A stretch of 64,000 nucleotides of DNA, from assembly GCF_000940805.1 (NCBI RefSeq), contig NZ_CP007142.1, forward strand, positions 2,766,593 to 2,830,592, read 5' to 3'. This stretch comes from Gynuella sunshinyii YC6258. Lineage in GTDB: Bacteria > Pseudomonadota > Gammaproteobacteria > Pseudomonadales > Natronospirillaceae. Shown in pieces: positions 33,245 to 42,867 of this stretch; the first letter of the stretch is position 1, and every line of letters starts with the position of its first letter. Position numbers and translations under genes: made by a program. A model generated the notes under the pieces. That model was not told the origin of the DNA, ran no database searches, and saw nothing but the letters and a program-made list of their open reading frames with translations.

Positions 33245-33667
33245 ATGAATGCCTTGATTGCTAAGTTTAACGCTATGTTGGATATGCCGGATGTTGGAAA
33301 GTTGGTGCTGCGTGTCAGTTTTGGCCTGATGTTCCTGTTGCATGGCATTCATAAGATCCACGGTGGTACGGATTTTATTCAGGGACTGTTGGTGCAGCAT
33401 GGTCTGCCAGCGTTTATTGCTTATGGGGTATATTTGGGTGAAGTGGTGGCTCCGTTGATGTTGATTCTGGGCGTATACACTCGTATTGGGGCGTTCATTA
33501 TGATTGGCACCTGCTTCTTTATTACTTATCTGGCGCATATGGGTGATTTGTTTGTGCTGGATCAATACGGTGCCTGGGGCGCTGAAGGCGTCGGTGTATA
33601 TTTGTTCTCAGCGATTGCGATTCTGTTTCTGGGTTCTGGTAAGTACGCACTATTGGCCGATCGCTGA
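33245..33667 (+). CDS. DoxX family membrane protein
   Basis: 140 residues with four membrane segments and the DoxX signatures VLRVSFGLMFLLHGIHKI and GLPAFIAYGVYLGEVVAPLMLILG. AGGAAAC precedes ATG. DoxX proteins sit in the inner membrane and are linked to thiol or sulfur redox, but their role varies. Confidence 0.85.
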   Translation: MNALIAKFNAMLDMPDVGKLVLRVSFGLMFLLHGIHKIHGGTDFIQGLLVQHGLPAFIAYGVYLGEVVAPLMLILGVYTRIGAFIMIGTCFFITYLAHMGDLFVLDQYGAWGAEGVGVYLFSAIAILFLGSGKYALLADR

Positions 33668-33825
33668 TAGGACCCAGCCTGGATCATGAGCGGGGATGCG
33701 GTTTTTGCTGATCTTCGCTCTATCTTTTGTTTTGCTGTTTTCCTCTGGTTATGGAATGTCATTGCCAGAGGCTCCCGCCTCATGTCTTTCTTGATACCCC
33801 GGTATGACTTGGCTTTTAATGCCAG

Positions 33826-34335
33826 GTGTCTGTGTTAACGAGTTTTTTATCTGTGAATCAAATCGTGATCAGAGCGGCAGAGTTGTCGGATTCTGCGATG
33901 CTCGCTGTGTTGTGTGTGACCGTCTGGACGGATACTTACTCTTTAGAGGGGCTGGAGGCGGCTCATGCCGATTATATGTTGGCGGAATTTTCTCCAGCCA
34001 ATATGCAAACGAACATCAGCACGAAGGTGGTCTGGGTTGCGGAACTCGATGGCAAAGTGGTTGGCGTGATGGTGTTCAGTCCGGAAAAGCATGAAATTGA
34101 TACCCTCTATGTGCTGAGACACTTCAAGGGCATGGGGATTGGCAGGGCTTTCCTGAAAAAGCTACGAGCCAACTTCATTGGGGCGGTTTATTTGACATGC
34201 TGGGAAGGGAATTCGCCGGCGATTCAGTTCTATCAGGCTGTTGGCCTTGTGGAGGACGGGGAGGATTTTTTCCCGCTGGACGGACAATTGCACCGGAATA
34301 TCCGGTTTTGTATGCCAGAGAACTGGGAGTTGTAG
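33826..34335 (+). CDS. GNAT family N-acetyltransferase
   Basis: 169 residues from GTG; a later GTG before NQIVIRAAELSD is also possible. GNAT pattern: VVWVAELDGKVVGVMVF (strand 4), EIDTLYVLRHFKGMGIGRAFLKKL with the acetyl-CoA loop RxxGxG-like FKGMGIG, and NSPAIQFYQAVGLVEDG at the end. It transfers acetyl to an unknown amine substrate in the cytoplasm. Confidence 0.85.
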   Translation: MSVLTSFLSVNQIVIRAAELSDSAMLAVLCVTVWTDTYSLEGLEAAHADYMLAEFSPANMQTNISTKVVWVAELDGKVVGVMVFSPEKHEIDTLYVLRHFKGMGIGRAFLKKLRANFIGAVYLTCWEGNSPAIQFYQAVGLVEDGEDFFPLDGQLHRNIRFCMPENWEL

Positions 34336-34444
34336 GTGTTGCATCTGCCTGCACCGTAACAGGCTTTCGGTACGGTGACCGATGTTGTTGGTCTGGTGGA
34401 TGGGCGCGTGGCAGGTCATCAGTTACAATGCCGTTTTTTAGGGA

Positions 34445-35260
34445 GTGAAGTGTTCAAAGATGCGAAGTTTCATCAAGGAGTTTTGGCTGTTTGGTCTGAA
34501 GCAGGCTTATGCCAGTATGTTCGGTGGTTTTTTACTGGCGGTGATGATGGTAACCCGGTATTGGTACCCACTGGAGGGGCTGCACCGTTATGATTTTATC
34601 TTTCTGGCGGCGGTCGGTTTTCAGTTGCTGATGCTGGTAACCCGGCTGGAGACGCTGCGGGAATCGCTGGTGATTGTGGTGTTTCATCTGGTGGCAACGG
34701 TTATGGAGTTGTTCAAGACTTCCGATGCCATTGGCTCCTGGACGTATCCGGAAGAGTACGTGTTTGGCATTGCCACTGTGCCGTTATTTACCGGTTTTAT
34801 GTACAGCGCCATCGGCAGTTATATTGCCAGGGTCTGGCGTATTTTTAACTTCCAGTACAGTGCTTATCCCGGCAAGTGGTATACGGTTGTGCTGGTGGTG
34901 CTTATTTACCTCAACTTTTTCACCCATCATTTTATCTGGGATATGCGCTGGCTATTGCTGACGGCCAGTTGTGTTATGTTTTTCAAAACTGGTATCTATT
35001 TCAAAATACGACGGACACATCGTTATATGCCGCTGTTGGTGGGGTGGTTTCTGGTGGCGTTGTTTATCTGGTTTGCAGAGAATATTGCCACTTATTGTAA
35101 TGTCTGGATTTATCCGGATCAGGCCGATGGCTGGCATATGGTGTCGGTCTCCAAACTGGTGTCGTGGTTTTTGCTGATGCAGCTGAGCTTTGTGTTGGTG
35201 ACCATGATTAATGATATTCAGGGTCACCGGCCGGCGGATGCGCGGGTGCTGAGCAAATAA
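34445..35260 (+). CDS. DUF817 family integral membrane protein
   Basis: 271 residues, about eight membrane segments. Conserved stretches FWLFGLKQAYASMFGGFLL, RYDFIFLAAVGFQ, FKTSDAIGSWTYPEE and FLLMQLSFVLVTMI are typical for DUF817 (YoaT-like). GTG start at 34445 with GGGAG before it. Function unknown. Confidence 0.85.
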   Translation: MKCSKMRSFIKEFWLFGLKQAYASMFGGFLLAVMMVTRYWYPLEGLHRYDFIFLAAVGFQLLMLVTRLETLRESLVIVVFHLVATVMELFKTSDAIGSWTYPEEYVFGIATVPLFTGFMYSAIGSYIARVWRIFNFQYSAYPGKWYTVVLVVLIYLNFFTHHFIWDMRWLLLTASCVMFFKTGIYFKIRRTHRYMPLLVGWFLVALFIWFAENIATYCNVWIYPDQADGWHMVSVSKLVSWFLLMQLSFVLVTMINDIQGHRPADARVLSK

Positions 35261-35284
35261 GCCGTTTTTTCCGGTCAGGGTGGT

Positions 35285-35764
35285 TTACCAGTCTATCCTG
35301 ATTGGCGTGCCGATGGGCACCAGTGCCACGAACTCATCCATCTCTTTATTTGTTAAAGCAATACAGCCATCGGTCCAGTTGAAGTGTTGAACGATGCCTG
35401 ACAGCCAGCCCAGGCCGTTACGTTGGCCATGTATCATAATAAAACCACCCGGAGACACACCGCGAGCCTTGGCGTTGCGCTGATCAGCCTGGTCAGGGTA
35501 GGAAATATGCATGGCTTTATGATAGGCGGAATCCTCCTTGATGTAGTCCAGTACATAGCTCCCTTCCGGTGTTTTTTCGTCGCCTTCCTGTTGTTTGTGG
35601 CCCTGTGGATTGCCGCCAAGGGCAATATGGTAGCTTGCAAGAATCTGATCACCCTCAAACACGGTCATACGCCGTTCGGATTTATCAACCTGAACCAGAG
35701 TGGCTTCAGCCCATGCCGGGAGGCTCACCAAGGTCGTTAACATCAAAACAAAAAGTCGTTGCAT
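35285..35764 (-). CDS. L,D-transpeptidase (YkuD domain)
   Basis: 160 residues from MQRLFVLMLTTLVSLPAWA, a signal peptide; an upstream ATG would hide it. The YkuD core contains MTVFEGDQILASYHIALGGNPQGHK, FIMIHGQ and the catalytic WTDGCIALTNKEMD with the active-site Cys. It acts in the periplasm, making 3-3 peptidoglycan cross-links or attaching proteins to peptidoglycan. Stand-alone gene. Confidence 0.85.
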   Translation of the reverse strand: MQRLFVLMLTTLVSLPAWAEATLVQVDKSERRMTVFEGDQILASYHIALGGNPQGHKQQEGDEKTPEGSYVLDYIKEDSAYHKAMHISYPDQADQRNAKARGVSPGGFIMIHGQRNGLGWLSGIVQHFNWTDGCIALTNKEMDEFVALVPIGTPIRIDW

Positions 35765-36053
35765 GAGATGTGTCCATTCATTGGGTTGGCTGCTGGATTT
35801 CAAGGAGCTGCTGATTGCAGGTCATGGCGATAGTTTGCCAGAAGTTCTCTTTTACAAAAAAATATTGAGTATTTTCTGTTCGTCTGAGGTGCGGTTTCTG
35901 GTGATGAAACAATTATGTTTCAGCCATTAAAATTCAGGAACTGGTCAATATTCTGCGTTTAAATTCGATGTATTTTGCTAATCGGTCGAGTTTTTAGTCA
36001 CAAATCCTTCATCTTCGATTTCTATAGTGCGCAGCATTGGAAGGGGAGGGGTG

Positions 36054-37073
36054 ATGAATATTAAAGATGTGGCGGCGTTAGCAGGCGTTTCAGCGGCAAC
36101 CGTGTCCCGATGCTTAAATAATACCGGGCCAATCAATATCCAGACGCGCGCCCGTATCGAAAAAATTGTCAGGCTGACAGGTTACCGCACCCATCAAGTC
36201 ACCAAACCCATGGAGTGGAAGCACAACCCAACGATTGGGGTGATGATTCCCAGTCTGCTGAATCCGGTGTTTTCTGAAATTGTGGCAGGTATTCAGGCCC
36301 GGGCACGCCATTTTGGGTATTCCGTCATTGTGGTGGACACGCAATATGAACGCAGCCGTGAGAAGCAGGCCATTGTCGATCTGATCCGCCAGCGTGTGGC
36401 TGGCGTTATTCTGACCACCTCATCAGTGGCAGACAACGAGGCGTTGTCATTGTTGAGAGAATTCCAGTTTCCTTTTTGTCTGGTGCATAACCAATCTGCC
36501 GATGAACCCTGTGTGTATGTTGATAACTATCAGGCGGGATGGGACGTTGCTGCGCACTTGCTCACCCTTGAACACCGTCAGTTCGGGGTGGTGGCCGGGC
36601 GGTTTTTATCCTCTGACCGGGCTCAGCAGCGCTATCAGGGATTCACCGATTGCCTTAAAAAAACTGCCAATCTGAGCTCGCAGCTGGTGGAAGTGGATCC
36701 GTATTCAGTGGCGCCATTTAACGCCATACAAGCGACCTGGTTTGAATCGTCGTCGGCCCCCACGGCGTGGTTCTGCAGTAACGATTTATTAGCCCTCAAG
36801 CTCATTAATCATCTGACTTCAAAGGGGGTCAATGTGCCCGACGATGTGTCGGTGGTGGGGTTTGATGGTATGGCTCTGGGGCAAATCGTATCGCCGCCGT
36901 TGGCGTCGATTCAGGTGCCTCATCACGATATGGGATTGTGCGCTGTTGATCTGTTGTTCAATTCAAAGTGCAGGAATGCCTTGCCTTTGGCCCGACAACT
37001 CGATTACCAGCCGCATTTTTCGGGCACGGTAGCCAAAGCTCAATCATCTATCAGCGAATACCTTGATCACTAG
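36054..37073 (+). CDS. LacI-family transcriptional regulator
   Basis: 339 residues from MNIKDVAALAGVSAATVSRCLNN, the LacI helix-turn-helix; the start is set by this and by GGGGAGGGGTG ahead. The periplasmic-binding-like ligand domain follows (IGVMIPSLLNPVFSEIVAGIQA, VPDDVSVVGFDGMALGQIVSPPLASI). It lies 12 bp upstream of the transporter gene on the same strand and likely controls that operon. The ligand may be a sugar phosphate or phosphodiester, by inference from the neighbours. Confidence 0.85.
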   Translation: MNIKDVAALAGVSAATVSRCLNNTGPINIQTRARIEKIVRLTGYRTHQVTKPMEWKHNPTIGVMIPSLLNPVFSEIVAGIQARARHFGYSVIVVDTQYERSREKQAIVDLIRQRVAGVILTTSSVADNEALSLLREFQFPFCLVHNQSADEPCVYVDNYQAGWDVAAHLLTLEHRQFGVVAGRFLSSDRAQQRYQGFTDCLKKTANLSSQLVEVDPYSVAPFNAIQATWFESSSAPTAWFCSNDLLALKLINHLTSKGVNVPDDVSVVGFDGMALGQIVSPPLASIQVPHHDMGLCAVDLLFNSKCRNALPLARQLDYQPHFSGTVAKAQSSISEYLDH

Positions 37074-37085
37074 CAGGAGAGTGTT

Positions 37086-38093
37086 ATGAATGTCATTAAA
37101 CAAGCGGCCAGAGTGGCTTTGCTGTCATTAGGTTTAAGCGGCGGTGTTTCTTACGCAGCGGATGCGATTTGCTACAACTGTCCACCAGAATGGGCCAACT
37201 GGGGAGGTCAGTTGCAACTGATCAAACAAGACCTGGGCATCACTATTCCGATGGACAACAAGAACTCCGGTCAGTCTCTGTCTCAGTTGCTGGCAGAAAA
37301 AGACAGCCCGGTGGCTGACGTGGTCTATTACGGTGTGTCGTTTGGTATTAAAGCGGCGGAAAAAGATGTCGTTGCGCCTTATAAGCCTAAAAACTGGGAT
37401 CAGATTCCCAGCGGTTTGAAAGATCCTCAAGGTCGCTGGTTTGCGATTCATTCCGGCACAATTGGTTTCTTTGTTAACAAAGATGCGCTGGATGGTCGTC
37501 CGGTGCCACAATCCTGGGCGGATCTGTTAAAGCCCGAATACAAAGGCATGATCGGTTATCTTGATCCGACCAGTGCATTCGTGGGTTATGCCAGCGCGGT
37601 TGCTGTGAACCAGGCTCTGGGTGGCAGCACTGATGATTTTTCTCCAGCCATCAATTATTTCAAAGAACTTTCAAAGAATCGCCCTATCGTGCCAAAGCAA
37701 ACCGCTTATGCGCGGGTGATCTCGGGTGAGATTCCCATTCTTCTGGACTATGACTTCAACGCCTACCGCGCCAAATACAAAGACGGTGCAAATGTTGAGT
37801 TTGTGATTCCCAAAGAAGGTTCGCTGGTGGTGCCTTACGTGATGAGTGCCGTGAAGAATTCGCCGCACCCTGACAACGGCCATAAGGTACTGGATTTTGT
37901 GTTGTCCGATAAAGGTCAGCGCTTGTGGGCTGAAGCGTATTTGCGTCCGGTCATCACTTCGGCGATGACGGCTGACATTCAGAAGAAGTTTTTGCCGGCT
38001 TCCGAGTACGCGCGTGCGGCAACGGTGGATTTTGGGAAAATGGCAGAAGTGCAAAACGGATTTGCCGAGCGTTATATGACCGAAGTTCGCTAA
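37086..38093 (+). CDS. ABC transporter periplasmic binding protein, Fe3+/putrescine/phosphonate type
   Basis: 335 residues with a signal peptide cleaved after VSYAADA. Type II binding fold: VADVVYYGVSFGIKAAEKDVVAPYK, WFAIHSGTIGFFVNKDAL, SWADLLKPEYKGMIGYLDPTSAFVG. Related to the AfuA/PotD/PhnS group, which bind organic anions, polyamines or phosphonates. GGAGAG lies seven bases before ATG. First transport gene of the operon. Confidence 0.85.
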   Translation: MNVIKQAARVALLSLGLSGGVSYAADAICYNCPPEWANWGGQLQLIKQDLGITIPMDNKNSGQSLSQLLAEKDSPVADVVYYGVSFGIKAAEKDVVAPYKPKNWDQIPSGLKDPQGRWFAIHSGTIGFFVNKDALDGRPVPQSWADLLKPEYKGMIGYLDPTSAFVGYASAVAVNQALGGSTDDFSPAINYFKELSKNRPIVPKQTAYARVISGEIPILLDYDFNAYRAKYKDGANVEFVIPKEGSLVVPYVMSAVKNSPHPDNGHKVLDFVLSDKGQRLWAEAYLRPVITSAMTADIQKKFLPASEYARAATVDFGKMAEVQNGFAERYMTEVR

Positions 38094-38179
38094 CGGATCG
38101 CATTTGACCCTGGAAGTCAGCACTAAGTGAGCTTTCAGGGTTTCTTCATTTTTATTATCACGAGTTGCAAATTTGTCTT

Positions 38180-38992
38180 ATGACGCATAAACGTCCGTAT
38201 GTTTTTTTGATGATTCCCGCGTTAATCATTTGTGTGGCGTTCTTTGTTTTGCCGATGATGATGCTGTTGTGGTTATCCATCACTGATCAGCATGCTATCA
38301 GTTATTGGTACATTCTCACCAAGCCGGTTTACCTGGAAAGTTTGTGGTCAACGCTGTGGTTATCCGTCACGGTGACACTGGCAAGCCTGATCATCGCCAC
38401 GGTGGTGGGGTTGTTTTTGACCCGCCATGAGTTTCCGGGAAAAGCGGTGCTGGTGGCGATGCTGGGCTTTCCACTGGTGTTTCCCGGAGTGGTGATTGGT
38501 TTCTTTGTCATCATGCTCGCTGGCCGGCAGGGGTTGTTTGCTGAGCTGGGGCTGGCACTGGTGGGTGAACGCTGGACTTTTGCCTATTCCATTTCCGGTT
38601 TGTTTGTGGGCTATCTTTATTTTTCCATTCCCCGTGTGGTGTTAACGGTCATGGGCGCGGCCGAGAAACTGGATCTTAATCTGATTGAAGCCGGTCGCTC
38701 GTTAGGGGCCAATCGCTGGCAGATGTTGCGTGACATTACTTTACCGGCGCTGATGCCGGGTTTGATTTCATCCGGCTCGATTTGTTTTGCAACGTCCATG
38801 GGCGCATTCGGTACTGCGTTCACTCTGGCGACGGATCTGAATGTATTACCCATGACGATCTACAGTGAGTTTACTCTCAATGCCAACTTCGCCATGGCGG
38901 CGGCTTTAAGCCTGTTGTTGGGGTTTATGACGTGGTTATGTCTGGCCGTTGCCCGTCGTCAAGGCGGTGCGTCGTTGGCAATGGGGGCATGA
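38180..38992 (+). CDS. ABC transporter permease 1
   Basis: 270 residues from MTHKRPYVFLM; six membrane segments and the EAA-type loop EAGRSLGANRWQMLRDITLPALMPG, which contacts the ATPase. Inner-membrane half of the importer. It ends one base before the start of the second permease. Confidence 0.85.
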   Translation: MTHKRPYVFLMIPALIICVAFFVLPMMMLLWLSITDQHAISYWYILTKPVYLESLWSTLWLSVTVTLASLIIATVVGLFLTRHEFPGKAVLVAMLGFPLVFPGVVIGFFVIMLAGRQGLFAELGLALVGERWTFAYSISGLFVGYLYFSIPRVVLTVMGAAEKLDLNLIEAGRSLGANRWQMLRDITLPALMPGLISSGSICFATSMGAFGTAFTLATDLNVLPMTIYSEFTLNANFAMAAALSLLLGFMTWLCLAVARRQGGASLAMGA

Positions 38993-38993
38993 T

Positions 38994-39887
38994 ATGAAAA
39001 AAGGAGTCGTGTTTTACCTGCAGCTGGGTTTTACCTTGCTGGTGTGTGCGTTTCTGATTGTACCGGTGCTGATGTCGATAACGGCCGGCCTGACCAATAA
39101 TTACTTCGTTGGTATTTCCAGTGGCCTTACGTTGCGTTGGTTGATCCAGGTATGGGATCTGTATGCCGACACCATCTGGCTGACGTTATTGATTGCCCTG
39201 ACAACCACTCTGGTGAATCTCTGTGTGGGGGTGCCGTGTGCCTACTACCTGGCACGAACACGCAGCCGCTTCTCAGCCTGGCTGGATGAGTGCCTCACCT
39301 TGCCGATAGCCGTTCCGGGAATGGCCATTGCGTTGGGTCTGTTGTCGGTGTATGGCGGATTCAGTGCGCTGCGCATGAGCTGGTATTTCATCCTGATCGG
39401 GCATGTGGTGTTTACTTTGCCGTTTATGGTGAAGTCGGTTCTGGCGGTGCTGCAGAGTATTAATTTCCGTATTCTGGAAGAGGGTGCCGCCAGCCTTGGA
39501 GCCGGTTTTTGGCAGCGGTTTTTTCACGTCATTGTGCCGAACTGCAAGACCGGCATTATCAGTGGCGTGTTGATGACGCTGACCTTATCTGCCGGCGAAT
39601 TCAATCTGACCTGGATGCTGCATACGCCGCTGACCAAGACGCTACCGGTTGGACTGGCAGATTCATACGCCTCCATGCGCCTGGAGGTGAGTTCCGCTTA
39701 TACCCTGATTTTCCTCGCTATGATTTTGCCGCTGTTGGTGGCGGCGCAATGGTTTAACCGTAAACCCAGGACAGCTCTGAAGCATGTCGTTGAGGAGGTC
39801 GGGGGTCCAATCGATCCGGCGCGGGTATGCCGGTTCCGGAGCGCTCTTGTGCAAGCCCTGAATGACAGTTCATCCAAGGGGCGATAG
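38994..39887 (+). CDS. ABC transporter permease 2
   Basis: 297 residues from MKKGVVFYLQLG, after TGAT. Six membrane segments, cytoplasmic loop EEGAASLGAGFWQRFFHVIVPNCKTG. PotC-like second permease. The tail after the last membrane segment (PRTALKHVVEEVGG...) is longer than usual. Confidence 0.85.
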   Translation: MKKGVVFYLQLGFTLLVCAFLIVPVLMSITAGLTNNYFVGISSGLTLRWLIQVWDLYADTIWLTLLIALTTTLVNLCVGVPCAYYLARTRSRFSAWLDECLTLPIAVPGMAIALGLLSVYGGFSALRMSWYFILIGHVVFTLPFMVKSVLAVLQSINFRILEEGAASLGAGFWQRFFHVIVPNCKTGIISGVLMTLTLSAGEFNLTWMLHTPLTKTLPVGLADSYASMRLEVSSAYTLIFLAMILPLLVAAQWFNRKPRTALKHVVEEVGGPIDPARVCRFRSALVQALNDSSSKGR

Positions 39888-39974
39888 GCAATACCGCTCA
39901 CGATCCAGATAGTGTCCTGAGCGAATGGCTTAGGATGATAACGATTTACCCAGATACAACGATTTTGGTGTCCA

Positions 39975-41084
39975 ATGAACAACGCTCAGGCCAGTGTGGC
40001 CATTACTTTGAAACACGTGCAGAAAACTTTTGCAGATGGCACGGTTGCCTTAAAACCACAGAATCTGCATATCGAAAAAGGCGAAATTCTGGTATTGCTC
40101 GGCCCGTCCGGTTGCGGCAAAACAACGACCTTGCGTTTGATTGCGGGATTGGAGTTTTGTGATCCGGGTGGGCAGATTCTATTTGGTGATCGCGATGTCA
40201 CCAACATTGCCATTGAGCAACGTCGGGTGGGCATGGTTTTTCAGTCTTATGCGCTGTTTCCCAATATGAACGTCAGTGAAAACATCGGCTATGGTTTGCG
40301 TGTTCGTGGTGAGAGCAAGGCCCTCCGGGCACAAAAGATTGAAGAAATGCTGGCTTTGTTTGATCTGCAACCCTATGCCCATCGGCATATTGATCAGCTT
40401 TCCGGTGGGCAGCGCCAGCGTGTCGCCCTGGCACGCGCCATCGTTACCGAGCCGGAAGTGTTATTGCTCGATGAACCTTTATCGGCGCTGGACGCGTTCC
40501 TGAAAAAACGTTTGCGCACGGACATCAATGCGCTGTTGAAGCGCTTGGGGATTACTGCGGTTTATGTGACCCACGATCAGGAAGAAGCCATGGCGATGGG
40601 AGATCGGATTGCGGTGCTGGACCACGGTGAAATCGTTCAGATTGGCTCAGCGCAAGACATCTATCATGCGCCCAACAGCGCGTTTGTAGCGAACTTCATC
40701 GGCCACATGAATCATTTCTCAGGACGACTGAACGGCCGGCATCTGCACTTTGATCAGCAGTCGATGCCATTGCCGGAATCCTTATGGCCGGCGGTGCGGG
40801 AAGGCGTATTAAGTGATGGTGCGCCGGTTCAGTGTATGGCCCGTCCGGAAGATATTCGGATCATCGATGGCGCAGAAGCGACGCTGCAGGGACGTGTGAC
40901 GCAAAGCGTCTTTCTGGGGGATCGGACACGCCTTTTGGTAGAGGTGGCCGGAGTAGCCGATTGCATCTATGTGGACTGTTTTGAGCGTCGTGTTTATCAA
41001 CAGGGAGAAACCGTGGGACTGGCGATTCCTCCTTCACGCTTGGTGATGTTGCCGATGCTGTCAGACAGGAGTGCATCATGTTAA
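39975..41084 (+). CDS. ABC transporter ATP-binding protein
   Basis: 369 residues. Walker A GPSGCGKTT, Q-loop VFQSYALFPNMNV, signature LSGGQRQRVALARA, Walker B LLLDEPLSALD and the switch histidine VTHDQEE. A C-terminal TOBE domain (from about 270) matches the PotA/FbpC type. It powers the importer. Its end overlaps the start of the next gene by seven bases, so they are coupled. Confidence 0.9.
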   Translation: MNNAQASVAITLKHVQKTFADGTVALKPQNLHIEKGEILVLLGPSGCGKTTTLRLIAGLEFCDPGGQILFGDRDVTNIAIEQRRVGMVFQSYALFPNMNVSENIGYGLRVRGESKALRAQKIEEMLALFDLQPYAHRHIDQLSGGQRQRVALARAIVTEPEVLLLDEPLSALDAFLKKRLRTDINALLKRLGITAVYVTHDQEEAMAMGDRIAVLDHGEIVQIGSAQDIYHAPNSAFVANFIGHMNHFSGRLNGRHLHFDQQSMPLPESLWPAVREGVLSDGAPVQCMARPEDIRIIDGAEATLQGRVTQSVFLGDRTRLLVEVAGVADCIYVDCFERRVYQQGETVGLAIPPSRLVMLPMLSDRSASC

Positions 41085-41902
41085 TCGCACAGCTGACGGA
41101 TCTTCACATCAAGAAAGGCGGCAAAATAGCGTATCAAAAAGTCGATACTCTTCAATGTTTAAGAGCGGCTGTGGCGCACATTAATGCCTTGCAGCCCCAG
41201 CCGGACTGGGTGGTTGTGACGGGAGATCTGGGTGACTTCGGCCGGCCGGATGAATATGCAGTGTTGGTGCCCGAGTTAAAACAACTGAATATGCCGGTGA
41301 AGGTTATTCCAGGGAATCATGATCACCGTGCTGCATTGCGCGAGGCGTTCGCAGGTTTTGTGACTTTTGACCATGATGACTATTGCCATTTTGTACAATC
41401 CGCGGGTGGTTACCGGTTGATCGGGTTGGATTCATCCGTGCCCGGAAAACCCCATGGGCATGTAACAGCGGCTTCGTTGCTATGGTTGGCGGATCGTCTG
41501 GTGGAGTCACCTGATTGCCCGACATTGCTGTTTTTACATCATCCTCCGTTGGCAGTGGGGTTAGGGCATATGGATGTGCAAAAACTGCTCAATGATGATG
41601 ATCTTTGGCAGGTGGTACGTCATCATCCGCAGGTGAAAGGGCTTGTGGTCGGGCATCTGCATCGACCGGTCTATGGTACCTGGCATGGTCTGCCGGTCTG
41701 GGTCGGCCCGTCCCACAGCCATGCGGTCACTCTGGATCTACGTGCTGATGCGCCTTCCAGTTTTTCATTGGAAGCCCCCGCGATTCAGCTGTTCAAACTG
41801 ACTCCGGACAGTATTGTTAGTCACATAAGTTATATTCGTAAGGCAGGAGAAATTCAGGGGCCCTACCCTTTCTTTGATGAGCATAACAAGCTTATTGATT
41901 AG
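41078..41902 (+). CDS. GpdQ-like metallophosphodiesterase
   Basis: 274 residues of the calcineurin-like fold with all metal motifs: LTDLHIKKGG, VTGDLGDFGRPDEY, PGNHDHRAAL, LFLHHPPLAVG and VVGHLHRPVYGT. The layout and the GRPDEY segment resemble GpdQ glycerophosphodiesterase and CpdA more than DNA repair members. No signal peptide, so it acts in the cytoplasm on whatever the transporter brings in, probably a glycerophosphodiester. Translationally coupled to the ATPase gene. Confidence 0.8.
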   Translation: MLIAQLTDLHIKKGGKIAYQKVDTLQCLRAAVAHINALQPQPDWVVVTGDLGDFGRPDEYAVLVPELKQLNMPVKVIPGNHDHRAALREAFAGFVTFDHDDYCHFVQSAGGYRLIGLDSSVPGKPHGHVTAASLLWLADRLVESPDCPTLLFLHHPPLAVGLGHMDVQKLLNDDDLWQVVRHHPQVKGLVVGHLHRPVYGTWHGLPVWVGPSHSHAVTLDLRADAPSSFSLEAPAIQLFKLTPDSIVSHISYIRKAGEIQGPYPFFDEHNKLID

Positions 41903-41967
41903 TCCAGGCCCGGCGATTTGTTTGGTTGCCGGGTTAATCGTTTAGTCACCTCCCTCAATGTCTCTAG

Positions 41968-42106
41968 GGGGCCTCTGAAAAACAGGAATAGTTTTGATGC
42001 AGGCCAGTAAACCACTCGCAACACCGCAGTTTACTGGCGTAAATGAGGATGTGAGACAGGGGCTGACAACGTCCTGCGCGAAAATAGTCCATTTTTCAGA
42101 GATTCC
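41968..42106. mobile_element. MITE copy 2 (about 139 bp, CTAG target duplication)
   Basis: Opposite orientation to copy 1 and nearly identical inside (GCGAGTGG-type, CCAGTAAAC, GACAACGTCCTGCGCG). Ends GGGGCCTCTGAAAAACAGG / CATTTTTCAGAGATTCC, flanked by CTAG at 41964-41967 and 42107-42110. Non-coding. Confidence 0.8.
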
Positions 42107-42111
42107 CTAGC

Positions 42112-42867
42112 TATCCCCTCAGTCCACGACCTGCTTTAGCGGCTTTGAGCAGGCGTTTGCCCTGTCAGTTCTCTCACCGGCGTTCCTCACTCTACCTTTG
42201 AGGTAAAAAGGGAATCGTGAGGAGACCACGATGAACGGCAATTCTGCGCCTGAACTCGAATTTTCGGATCAAAAAACAACCTGACGGGGCTATCAGGTGC
42301 TGATGTTTTGTGAGGAAATTATCATTTTTGTTTTGATGGTAATCATTTGTTTGGGGCAATAATGATACTTTGTTTTAAGTTGAGTGTGATCTGTGAGGCA
42401 TAAAATCACTTTTTAGTTTTGGTGTTAATTTTCTTATGGATGATTTTTGGTTGTGTTTTTAAAAAAGTATTTGGCGTTTTGTAAAGCGAAAGGTGACAGG
42501 TTTATCAGTTCTGATCAAATGATAAGTGACAGGCTTATCGATTTGGAAAAAACCCGGTTCTATCAAAAATAGATTTAGCATTAAATAGAAATACAGTGTT
42601 TATGAAGAACAATAAATCGGTTTGGGTAATTTCCTATTACGGATTTTAGCTGTACCACGTAGTGGTGTTTTCGGCTATCCAGGTTTTATGTAGCAGAATC
42701 AGGATGCAGAGCGGAATGTTGATTGTGTCCTCCTGATTGGTGAAACCCTGTCATGATGTCTTCGCTGATAGCGATGTGGCGAGTACGAAATTATCAACCG
42801 GTTTGCGTAGTAAGGATTCTGTTGTTAGGGAATTCGCTTTAAAAAGTCTTTTGATAACGAGGAAAGC
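42112..42867. other. Long region upstream of the GH5 gene
   Basis: It contains a 17-codon open frame with a good ribosome site (GAGGAGACC before ATG at 42231) that looks like a scrap, the two operator-like repeats described separately, a palindrome ACCACGTAGTGGT at about 42653, and an AT-rich stretch. No other gene is seen. Confidence 0.4.
42493..42539. promoter_or_regulatory. Paired GTGACAGGYTTATC direct repeats
   Basis: Two 14-bp sites, 42493-42506 and 42526-42539, differ at one base and are spaced 33 bp start to start, about three helical turns. They lie about 330 bp before the GH5 start and could bind a dimeric regulator twice on one face. Confidence 0.4.
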
